NCBI GenBank assembly: GCA_900547255.1
Contig: URGC01000073.1
Location: 1-12,707 of the forward strand
Reading direction: 5' to 3'
From: an uncultured Eubacterium sp.
GTDB taxonomy: Bacteria > Bacillota > Clostridia > Lachnospirales > Lachnospiraceae
DNA: 12,707 nucleotides
The position numbers and the translations under genes are program-made. How positions within the stretch are numbered: position 1 is the first letter of the stretch; every line of letters begins with the position of its first letter. Below the pieces are notes generated by a model, which did no database searches, was not told where the DNA came from, and worked only from the letters and a program-made list of their open reading frames with translations. Shown here in pieces: positions 1 to 5,487 of this stretch.

Positions 1-1
1 A

Positions 2-175
2 AGATTCAATCACCAAACGAATAAAACAGCAAAGAGTGCTACCGCCCTGCAGGGCGAACTGGACAAGGCACAGGAAGCCACAGTAAACGCCGAAAAGTTT
101 ATGAGCATTGTCCGCAAGTGCCGGATAGGAACGTCAAAATTTTTTACACTTCTATTACTTCTTTATCACACATAA
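2..175 (+). pseudogene. Remnant of a large serine recombinase (C-terminal fragment)
   Basis: Frame 2 is open from the window edge to TAA at 173-175 (57 codons). Residues 19-39 contain ELDKAQEA and AEKFMSIVRK, which resemble the coiled-coil and C-terminal region of large serine recombinases of transposon/prophage type. The resemblance stops near base 118; the rest (rich in F, T and L) looks like out-of-context read-through. Base use in 40-120 is GC-richer than the neighbouring genes, consistent with foreign origin. I infer the right end of a decayed or truncated mobile element. The upstream part lies outside the window, so whether a longer recombinase exists to the left is not visible. The family call rests on a short stretch and is moderate. 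Confidence 0.5.
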
Positions 176-307
176 GCAAAAGCTTGAGTAACCTTTGGAG
201 CTTAAAAAGCTTGCTGTATAGCTCCACGATATTCCGTACGTACACCAGAAAACCGCCTGGCTTAACATATAAGTTATCTTTGCTTTGTTTGCTTTAGTAA
301 TGTTCAT
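155..307 (-). pseudogene. Truncated MFS transporter, N-terminal fragment
   Basis: On the minus strand, ATG at 307-305 opens a 50-codon frame ending in TAA at 157-155. The start has a good ribosome binding site (AAAGGA at 321-316). Residues 1-42 (MNITKANKAKITYMLSQA, then FWCTYGISWSY, then FLSSKGYSS) look like the cytoplasmic N-terminus and first transmembrane helix of a major facilitator family permease, where a SKG(Y/F)S(N)(S/T)xIG motif normally follows helix 1. After residue 42 the family pattern is lost and the frame stops eight codons later. A complete MFS protein has about 400 residues, so this is a beheaded gene interrupted near base 118-185, next to the recombinase remnant. It lies divergent to the LysR gene, the usual layout of a LysR regulator and its target, so it may be the former target. 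The frame is too short for ordinary gene callers. Confidence 0.55.
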
Positions 308-340
308 GATTATAGTCCTTTATGCGTAATTCTTTGTTTT

Positions 341-368
341 TTGACTTTTATTATTGAAATTATATAAT
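341..368 (+). promoter_or_regulatory. Sigma-A promoter for the LysR gene
   Basis: TTGACT at 341-346 and TATAAT at 363-368 are separated by 16 bases. Predicted start of transcription is near 375, giving a leader of about 138 nt before the LysR ATG. The AT-rich -10 region (TATATAATA) could also serve the minus strand for the truncated MFS gene, but no good minus-strand -35 was found at proper spacing. Confidence 0.6.
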
Positions 369-386
369 AGGGTATGAGTATCAATG

Positions 387-464
387 AGTGTAAAAATGCT
401 CATTTGTGCAAGCACAATTGCATTTGGCTTTTACACTTACATCATAATATCATATAGATGATAT
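387..464. promoter_or_regulatory. Inverted repeats in the MFS-LysR divergent region
   Basis: Two symmetric elements lie between the promoter and the LysR start. In the first, AGTGTAAAA (387-395) is the exact reverse complement of TTTTACACT (429-437), with ATGC/GCAT (396-399 and 420-423) and TTGTGC-AA-GCACAA (404-417) nested inside. In the second, ATATCAT (447-453) pairs with ATGATAT (458-464) around a 4-base centre. They could be operators for the LysR protein (autoregulation) or leader-RNA stems. TTTTACACTT also occurs at 142-151. Confidence 0.4.
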
Positions 465-512
465 GGGGGCAAAATCAATTTTGTTGCTCACAGGATAAAG
501 GAGATATAGATT

Positions 513-1424
513 ATGACACTTACACAGTTAAAATATGCAATAACGGTGGCAGGCTGCCGTTCCATGAATGAAGCAGCGCATGAATTGTTTATATCACAGC
601 CAAGCCTTTCTGCTTCCATGAAGGAGTTAGAAGAGGAGACTGGCATACAGATATTCAGAAGAACCAACCGTGGAATCTCGCTGACACCACAGGGCGAGGA
701 ATTCCTTGGATATGCCAGACAGGTTGTTGAACAATATAATCTTATAGAGACAAAATACATCGATAAGACAGAGGTAAAGAAGAGATTTTCTGTGTCTATG
801 CAGCATTACACATTCGCAGTAGATGCATTTGTTGAGATGGTAAAGCAGTTTGGCATGGATGAGTACGAATTTGCTGTGCATGAGGAGAAGACATATGAAG
901 TAATTGAGGATGTGAGAGATTTCAAGAGTGAGATAGGAATACTGTATCTCAACGATTTTAATAAAAATGTTCTCAATAAGCTGTTTAACGAATATGGATT
1001 AGAGTTCACACCAATTCTTACATGTGGAATCTATGTGTATATATGGAAGGGACATCCACTTGCAGATAATAAGGTTATAACGATAGAGGAGCTTGAGGAG
1101 TATCCGTGTCTTTCATTTGAGCAGGGAAGCAACAATTCATTCTATTTTGCGGAGGAGGTACTCAGCACTTATCAGTACAAACGTCTTATCAAAGCTAACG
1201 ACAGGGCAACAATGCTTAATCTTATGGTCGGGCTAAACGGTTATACACTGTGTTCAGGAATTATATGTGAGGGTCTTAATGGTGATGACTATAGAGCGGT
1301 AAAGCTTGATTCAGATGAAGATATGACAATCGGTTACATAAGACGTAAGGATGTAGAGCTTAGTCCTCTGGGACGGAAATATCTTGAAGAGATAAGCAGA
1401 TATAAAGACAAAGCACTAAAATGA
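513..1424 (+). CDS. LysR-family transcriptional regulator
   Basis: A 303-residue protein of normal length for the LysR family. Residues 1-60 form the winged helix-turn-helix (TLTQLKYAITVAG, then AAHELFISQPSLSASMKELE and FRRTNRGISLTPQG), followed by a linker helix and an effector-binding domain from about 90 to 295. Such proteins act as tetramers on promoter DNA and respond to a small metabolite. The start is set by AAAGGAG at 497-503, nine bases before ATG. It lies 191 bases upstream of cysK on the same strand and divergent from a truncated MFS gene. LysR proteins such as CysB and CysL control cysteine synthesis, so control of cysK is possible, but the effector domain gives no direct support for that. 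Its own leader carries two inverted repeats suited to autoregulation. Family call is firm; target and ligand are unknown. Confidence 0.93.
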   Translation: MTLTQLKYAITVAGCRSMNEAAHELFISQPSLSASMKELEEETGIQIFRRTNRGISLTPQGEEFLGYARQVVEQYNLIETKYIDKTEVKKRFSVSMQHYTFAVDAFVEMVKQFGMDEYEFAVHEEKTYEVIEDVRDFKSEIGILYLNDFNKNVLNKLFNEYGLEFTPILTCGIYVYIWKGHPLADNKVITIEELEEYPCLSFEQGSNNSFYFAEEVLSTYQYKRLIKANDRATMLNLMVGLNGYTLCSGIICEGLNGDDYRAVKLDSDEDMTIGYIRRKDVELSPLGRKYLEEISRYKDKALK

Positions 1425-1455
1425 TGCAAGAGATGAACAGCTTTATCATCATTTT
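1418..1455 (+). terminator. Weak hairpin after the LysR gene
   Basis: AAAATGATG (1418-1426, overlapping the LysR stop codon) is the reverse complement of CATCATTTT (1447-1455). The stem is AT-rich, the loop is 20 bases, and there is no clean T run after it, so termination here would be inefficient. Confidence 0.3.
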
Positions 1456-1476
1456 GCAAAAAATATTATAAATGTG

Positions 1477-1505
1477 TTGACAACATAAAAAATGGGGTAT
1501 ATAAT
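1477..1505 (+). promoter_or_regulatory. Consensus sigma-A promoter for cysK
   Basis: TTGACA at 1477-1482 and TATAAT at 1500-1505 with a 17-base spacer: both boxes match the consensus exactly. Predicted transcription start is near 1512, giving a leader of about 104 nt. A promoter this strong normally needs a repressor to be controlled, which fits the palindrome just downstream. Confidence 0.8.
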
Positions 1506-1520
1506 CCAATTCATAGAAAA

Positions 1521-1537
1521 CCTACTAAACAAGTAGG
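1521..1537. promoter_or_regulatory. Palindromic operator candidate at cysK
   Basis: CCTACT (1521-1526), a 5-base centre (AAACA), then AGTAGG (1532-1537): a perfect 6+6 inverted repeat at about +10 to +26 of the predicted cysK transcript. Size, position and sequence style resemble sites of Rrf2-family repressors (CymR/IscR type), which control cysteine genes in Firmicutes. The assignment is by analogy; the regulator is not in the window. Confidence 0.5.
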
Positions 1538-1615
1538 AAATGATAAACGAAAAGCTAAATTGATTATATAGAAATCAGATGCAGCTTCATTGAAATTTAA
1601 GGAGGATATTTAATT

Positions 1616-2554
1616 ATGAGTAAGATTGTTGAGAGTACATTAGAGTTAATCGGTAATACACCACTTCTTAAGGCAGATAGATATGCTAAGGCAGCAGGAG
1701 CAGACAAGGCAACTATCCTTGTTAAGCTTGAGGCATTTAACCCGGCAGGTTCAGTTAAGGACAGAGTAGCATTATCTATGATTGAAGATGCAGAAAAGTC
1801 AGGAAAGCTTAAACCAGGCGCAACAATTATTGAGCCAACTTCTGGTAACACAGGTATCGGTCTTGCAGCAGTTGCAGCAACTAAGGGATACAAGGCTATT
1901 CTTACAATGCCTGATACAATGAGCGTTGAGAGACGTAATCTCTTAAAGGCATATGGCGCAGAGATTGTACTTACAGAAGGTGCTAAGGGTATGAAGGGAG
2001 CAATTGCCAAGGCAGAGGAATTAAAGGATTCAATTCCTGGTTCAATCGTACTTGGACAGTTCGTTAATCCAGCTAACCCAGCAGTCCATAGAGCAACAAC
2101 AGGTCCAGAAATCTGGGATCAGACAGATGGAAAAGTAGATATATTCGTAGCTGGTGTTGGTACGGGCGGAACTGTAACAGGTGTTGGTGAATATTTAAAG
2201 TCAAAGAATCCAGACGTTAAGATAGTAGCAGTTGAACCAGCTACAAGCCCTGTATTATCAAAGGGAACAGCAGGTGCACATAAGATTCAGGGAATTGGTG
2301 CCGGATTCGTTCCAGATGTACTTAACACAAAGGCATATGATGAAGTTATTGCTATAGAAAACGAAGATGCATTTGCAGAGGGCAAGAGATTTGCAGTTAA
2401 TGAAGGTACATTAGTAGGTATCTCATCAGGTGCTGCACTTAAGGCTGCAACAATCCTTGCAAACAGACCAGAGAATGCAGGCAAGACTATCGTTGCACTT
2501 CTTCCGGATTCAGGAGACAGATATCTTTCAACAGCATTATTCGCTGAAGAGTAA
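1616..2554 (+). CDS. cysK: O-acetylserine sulfhydrylase (cysteine synthase A)
   Basis: PLP enzyme that makes cysteine and acetate from O-acetylserine and sulfide in the cytoplasm, the last step of cysteine synthesis. At 312 residues it has the usual length. Visible hallmarks are the N-terminal ELIGNTPLL, the PLP-binding lysine K48 in NPAGSVKDR, the substrate loop TSGNTG at 75-80, the phosphate-binding GTGGT at 182-186, GISSGAA near 267, and LPDSGDRYLST near the C-terminus. A cystathionine beta-synthase would be longer, and the compact length with these motifs favours CysK/CysM. The start has AAGGAGG at 1599-1605, ten bases before ATG. It is probably monocistronic: its own consensus promoter lies upstream and a hairpin with a T run follows at 2607-2634. 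A palindrome near +10 suggests repression, perhaps by cysteine status. Confidence 0.96.
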   Translation: MSKIVESTLELIGNTPLLKADRYAKAAGADKATILVKLEAFNPAGSVKDRVALSMIEDAEKSGKLKPGATIIEPTSGNTGIGLAAVAATKGYKAILTMPDTMSVERRNLLKAYGAEIVLTEGAKGMKGAIAKAEELKDSIPGSIVLGQFVNPANPAVHRATTGPEIWDQTDGKVDIFVAGVGTGGTVTGVGEYLKSKNPDVKIVAVEPATSPVLSKGTAGAHKIQGIGAGFVPDVLNTKAYDEVIAIENEDAFAEGKRFAVNEGTLVGISSGAALKAATILANRPENAGKTIVALLPDSGDRYLSTALFAEE

Positions 2555-2560
2555 TCAGTC

Positions 2561-2588
2561 TTGACATTCTGGTTATTGATTATATAAT
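2561..2588 (+). promoter_or_regulatory. Consensus promoter between cysK and thiW
   Basis: TTGACA at 2561-2566 and TATAAT at 2583-2588 with a 16-base spacer, beginning six bases after the cysK stop. Predicted start is near 2595, so the first ~40 nt of the transcript would be the hairpin at 2607-2632. A second -10-like TATAAT at 2658-2663 lacks a convincing -35. Confidence 0.65.
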
Positions 2589-2606
2589 TTTATACAGAGT
2601 ATACGT

Positions 2607-2634
2607 AAGGCATGCTTATACAGGCATGCCTTTT
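2607..2634 (+). terminator. Terminator hairpin after cysK / leader of thiW
   Basis: AAGGCATGC (2607-2615) and GCATGCCTT (2624-2632) form a perfect 9-bp stem with an 8-base loop, ending in TTTT (2631-2634). It fits an intrinsic terminator for cysK. Because the promoter at 2561-2588 lies upstream of it, it would also act as an attenuator-like stem at the very start of the thiW transcript. Confidence 0.65.
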
Positions 2635-2712
2635 ATGTATTCCGGGCTTTGTGGGTGTATAATATAAGACAGGGCAGGAAAAGCAGATTACAATATAATG
2701 GGGGACTATAAG

Positions 2713-3441
2713 ATGAAGAATCAGAAACTGATTAAAATGATATTCATGGCGATGATGATAGCAATTGGTGTTGTCATATCGCCAATTTTGCGTGTTGAGG
2801 GAATGTGTCCTATGGCACATTTTATTAATGTTACATGTGCGGTTATGCTTGGACCGTGGTATGCATTCGTTTGTGCGCTGTGTATAGGAATACTCAGAAT
2901 GGCATTTATGGGAATTCCGCCACTTGCGCTTACAGGAGCGGTATTTGGCGCATTCTTTTCAGGACTGTTTTACAGACTGTCCAAAGGAAAGCTTGTATGT
3001 GCCTTTGCAGGTGAGGTGTTCGGAACTGGTATTATTGGTGCGATAGTATCATATCCAGTCATGACATTTATATGGGGAAGAACTGGTCTTACATGGTTTT
3101 TCTATGTGCCATCATTCATAGCTGGAACATTGATTGGAGGAACAATTGCATTCCTTTTCTTAAAACAGCTCCAGAAGGCAAAGCTTCTTGCAAGATTTCA
3201 GGAAAATCTCGGTTCTGCTGTGTATGGGACAGGAAGCGTTGTTGCCAATGATGCTTTAGGCATTGCATTTATGGGATTTATAGGTTATCTTGTAACTATC
3301 ATACTGGTTAAGAATTTTGCTGCCGGTGCAGGCGGAATAGTTCCATATCTTAAATATATAGTTCTGGCTGTATTTGTTGTGGCAGCAGTTATATACTGGC
3401 TTGTGAAAAGTACTAAAACAGCCGCAAACGGAGTATCATAA
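2713..3441 (+). CDS. thiW: Thiazole (thiamine precursor) transporter, ThiW family, with C-terminal extension
   Basis: Integral membrane protein, the substrate-binding (S) component type of an energy-coupling-factor importer, predicted to take up hydroxyethylthiazole for thiamine salvage. ThiW features are the first helix (MIFMAMMIAIGVVISPI), the conserved loop MCPMAHFINV followed by MLGPWYAF, then GAVFGAFFSGLFYRL, GEVFGTGIIGA and a last helix with FIAGTLIGG. ThiW proteins are usually near 160-170 residues; this one has 242, with an extra ~85 residues after LFLKQLQKAK that add about two hydrophobic helices. I chose ATG at 2713 because GGGGG at 2700-2704 sits eight bases before it; an in-frame ATG at 2698 would add MGDYK but has only a distant AGGAA. 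It is followed 17 bases later by thiM, so the pair imports and phosphorylates thiazole. No ATPase or T-component gene is nearby, so a shared ECF module must lie elsewhere. Confidence 0.82.
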   Translation: MKNQKLIKMIFMAMMIAIGVVISPILRVEGMCPMAHFINVTCAVMLGPWYAFVCALCIGILRMAFMGIPPLALTGAVFGAFFSGLFYRLSKGKLVCAFAGEVFGTGIIGAIVSYPVMTFIWGRTGLTWFFYVPSFIAGTLIGGTIAFLFLKQLQKAKLLARFQENLGSAVYGTGSVVANDALGIAFMGFIGYLVTIILVKNFAAGAGGIVPYLKYIVLAVFVVAAVIYWLVKSTKTAANGVS

Positions 3442-3458
3442 GCATAACGGAGGTAAAC

Positions 3459-4346
3459 ATGAATACTGGATTTGTAAAGGGTATTGATAAATTAAGAGAG
3501 ACTAAGCCTCTGATACATTGTATAACAAGTCCGATAGCTATTAATGATTGTGCCAATCTGCTGCTTGCCATAGGTGTAAGTCCGATTATGGCTGAACATC
3601 CGCGTGAAGTAGCTGATATAACAGCTATGTCAAAAGGGCTTTCCGTAAGTCTTGCTAATATAACGGATGCGAGGGCTGAATCTATAGGAATATCGCTTAA
3701 AACAGCGAAAGAGAATAATATAGGAAGTGTTATAGACATTGTAGGAATTACATGCAGTCATTATAGAATGGGGCTGTGTTCGTCATATATATCACAGTGG
3801 CATCCATCTGTGATTAAGGGGAATGTATCAGAGATACTCAAGCTCGCAGATGTGTCAATTGCAGGTGATGCGGGGACACTTACATCAGCAGCCGGACATG
3901 TGTCAGGCGTAGATGTCTCAGATGCTGACAGAGTTTCTGCAAGAAATGTTGAAAAGTTAAAGAGCGTTGCGGCAATCGTGAGCAGACTTGCCATTCATTA
4001 TAAATGTGTTGTTCTTGCAACCGGAGAGGTAGATATCATAAGCAATGGTGAAGAGACGATAGGCTTGTGCAATGGAACATCATCGCTGTCAAGGATTACT
4101 GGTACAGGATGTATGCTTTCGTGCATGATAGCTTCATATATGAGTGTATTGGAACCATTTGACGCAGTTATGCTTGCAACGTCAGTCCTTAACATATCAG
4201 CCGAGATAGCTGAAAATATGGTTCGTGGCAGTAATGCCGGAAGGAACACATTTGGACTTGGAACATTCGGGACTGCACTTCATGATGCAGTATCGCTTAT
4301 AAGAAGAGAAGATATAGTGGAGCGGGTTAAGCTTATGAAATTATAA
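3459..4346 (+). CDS. thiM: Hydroxyethylthiazole kinase
   Basis: ATP-dependent kinase that phosphorylates 4-methyl-5-(2-hydroxyethyl)thiazole, a salvage step toward thiamine phosphate. At 295 residues it is slightly longer than the usual ~270. Family motifs are PLIHCITSPIAIND at 17-30, GVSPIMAEHPREV at 39-51 with the thiazole-contacting Met44, KGNVSEI at 120-126, ATGEVD at 187-192, and ITGTGCM at 213-219 with the presumed catalytic Cys218. The ATP/substrate loop that usually reads DPVGxGAT reads DIVGITCS here (93-100), although the following Arg103 is kept. The start is set by CGGAGG at 3448-3453. It forms an operon with thiW. No thiD or thiE is in the window, so coupling to the pyrimidine half occurs elsewhere. 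Function is well supported despite the variant loop. Confidence 0.92.
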   Translation: MNTGFVKGIDKLRETKPLIHCITSPIAINDCANLLLAIGVSPIMAEHPREVADITAMSKGLSVSLANITDARAESIGISLKTAKENNIGSVIDIVGITCSHYRMGLCSSYISQWHPSVIKGNVSEILKLADVSIAGDAGTLTSAAGHVSGVDVSDADRVSARNVEKLKSVAAIVSRLAIHYKCVVLATGEVDIISNGEETIGLCNGTSSLSRITGTGCMLSCMIASYMSVLEPFDAVMLATSVLNISAEIAENMVRGSNAGRNTFGLGTFGTALHDAVSLIRREDIVERVKLMKL

Positions 4347-4358
4347 AAGTCTGCATTG

Positions 4359-4397
4359 AACAGCCCCAATCCTTATAGTTTAAGGATTGGGGCTGTT
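4359..4397. terminator. Bidirectional hairpin between convergent thiM and methyltransferase genes
   Basis: A perfect 17-bp stem (4359-4375 with 4381-4397; core CAGCCCCAATCC / GGATTGGGGCTG) around a 5-base loop TAGTT. It starts 13 bases after the thiM stop and ends 38 bases from the end of the minus-strand gene. Neither side has a long T run, so it is an unusually strong but T-poor terminator that probably serves both strands. Confidence 0.75.
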
Positions 4398-4435
4398 TGA
4401 TAAAAAACATATCAATTTGTCCTGTGACTTATAAG

Positions 4436-5323
4436 TTATCTTCCTTGAAATCTTCCAGAAGCACCACAAGGGAGAACAAGTCCGTTAGATGTCACAGGAA
4501 GACCAACTTCCTGTGAATCAACAGTTCCGTCAAAACCTTTAAGCTCGGTGCTTAACATATAGCTCAATACGGCAGGCTGGAGACCTGTTGTATATGAATT
4601 AATAAGGAAGAATAATGGCTTGTCAGAGAGTAACTGAACACATTTCTGGACAAGAGGATGAATTGACTCTTCAATCTTCCATATCTCTCCTTTAGGACCA
4701 CGTCCGTATGATGGCGGATCCATAATTATGGCATCATAGTGGTTGCCACGTCTGATTTCACGTTCTACGAACTTCACACAGTCATCGACAATCCATCGGA
4801 TAGGCTTGTCAATAAGACCAGAAGAAGTGGCATTTTCTTTAGCCCATGCAACGATTCCCTTAGATGCATCTACATGTGTGACACTTGCGCCAGCGGCTGC
4901 ACATGCGAGTGTAGCACCGCCAGTATATGCGAACAGGTTAAGAACCTTAACTGGCTGTCCTGATTTTACCTTATCAGATATAAGCTTGCCGAACCAGTCC
5001 CAGTTAGCAGCCTGCTCTGGGAATACACCAGTGTGCTTGAAGCTGAATGGCTTGAGGTTAAATGTAAGTTCCTGCTCAAATGATGGGCTGTTATAATGAA
5101 TCTGCCACTGCTGTGGAAGGTCAAAGAATTCCCATTCTCCACCGCCTTTAGCACTCCTGTGGTAGTGTGCGTTCATTCTTTTCCAGCCAGCCTCTGTCTT
5201 AGGTGTGTTCCATATAACCTGAGGGTCTGGGCGCACCAGTGTATAGTCACCCCATTTTTCGAGCTTCTCTCCATTAGATGTATCTATTACTGTATATTCT
5301 TTCCAATTATCTGCGATGAACAT
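4436..5323 (-). CDS. Class I SAM-dependent methyltransferase (Methyltrans_SAM/RlmI-like)
   Basis: A 295-residue cytoplasmic methyltransferase. The SAM-binding motif I is LNLFAYTGGAT at 128-138, the acidic residue ending strand 2 is in VDASKG at 151-156, DD at 180-181 follows strand 3, and the catalytic-type motif IV is DPPSYGRGPKGE at 202-213. DPPSYG is typical of RNA base methyltransferases of the COG1092/RlmI group, which modify cytosine C5 in 23S rRNA, but the N-terminal PUA domain of true RlmI is absent; residues 1-95 hold a different domain (WKEYTVIDTSNGEKLEKWG). Substrate is therefore unproven. The start has AAGGAGGA (minus strand, 5334-5327), three bases before ATG. It is transcribed alone, divergent from the SulP gene, from a promoter whose -35 overlaps the SulP -35. 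Confidence 0.85.
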   Translation of the reverse strand: MFIADNWKEYTVIDTSNGEKLEKWGDYTLVRPDPQVIWNTPKTEAGWKRMNAHYHRSAKGGGEWEFFDLPQQWQIHYNSPSFEQELTFNLKPFSFKHTGVFPEQAANWDWFGKLISDKVKSGQPVKVLNLFAYTGGATLACAAAGASVTHVDASKGIVAWAKENATSSGLIDKPIRWIVDDCVKFVEREIRRGNHYDAIIMDPPSYGRGPKGEIWKIEESIHPLVQKCVQLLSDKPLFFLINSYTTGLQPAVLSYMLSTELKGFDGTVDSQEVGLPVTSNGLVLPCGASGRFQGR

Positions 5324-5362
5324 AAATCCTCCTTGTAACGCTTTGGGTGTATTGCTTTATAT

Positions 5363-5391
5363 AGTATACCTCAATGCTGGGATTGTGCCAA
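5363..5391 (-). promoter_or_regulatory. Promoter of the methyltransferase gene
   Basis: Read on the minus strand, TTGGCA (5391-5386) and TATACT (5368-5363) are separated by 17 bases. Predicted start is near 5356, about 33 nt before the ATG. The -35 shares three bases with the -35 of the opposing SulP promoter. Confidence 0.65.
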
Positions 5392-5411
5392 TAGGCTAAA
5401 TATGATATAAC
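5383..5411 (+). promoter_or_regulatory. Promoter of the SulP/ABC-F operon
   Basis: TTGTGC (5383-5388) and TATAAC (5406-5411) with a 17-base spacer and an extended -10 TG at 5403-5404. Predicted start is near 5418, giving a leader of about 70 nt that consists largely of small palindromes. Confidence 0.6.
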
Positions 5412-5419
5412 TTTAAGCA

Positions 5420-5472
5420 ACAGAACAATCTGTGAGAACGAGGTCTGGACAACCAGACTATATTTAATATAG
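5420..5472 (+). promoter_or_regulatory. Three consecutive palindromes in the SulP leader
   Basis: ACAGA-ACAA-TCTGT (5420-5433), GTCTGG-ACAA-CCAGAC (5443-5458) and CTATATT-T-AATATAG (5458-5472). The first two share the loop ACAA and the AGA/TCT flanks. They lie at the start of the predicted transcript, so they may act as RNA hairpins or as a pair of operators over the start site. No known regulator is recognised. Confidence 0.45.
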
Positions 5473-5487
5473 AAATGAGGAATTATA

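Noticed and set aside
40..60. 14-bp palindrome CGCCCTGCAGGGCG as an attachment or operator site
   Set aside because: It lies inside the recombinase-like reading frame and encodes the conserved LQGEL-type segment, so coding constraint explains it.
1506..1615. T-box or SAM riboswitch in the cysK leader
   Set aside because: The ~104-nt leader is too short for a T-box, and neither the TGGN-containing T-box sequence with a terminator nor SAM-I core motifs were seen.
2555..2712. TPP riboswitch before thiW
   Set aside because: The conserved CUGAGA and ACCUGAU/GGAUAAUGCCAGCG elements are absent; the space holds a promoter and a short hairpin only.
3413..3739. Antisense open frame of 108 codons opposite thiW-thiM
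   Set aside because: It runs opposite the well-supported thiW end and thiM, has no ribosome binding site worth noting and shows no family resemblance; it is a shadow of the coding strand.
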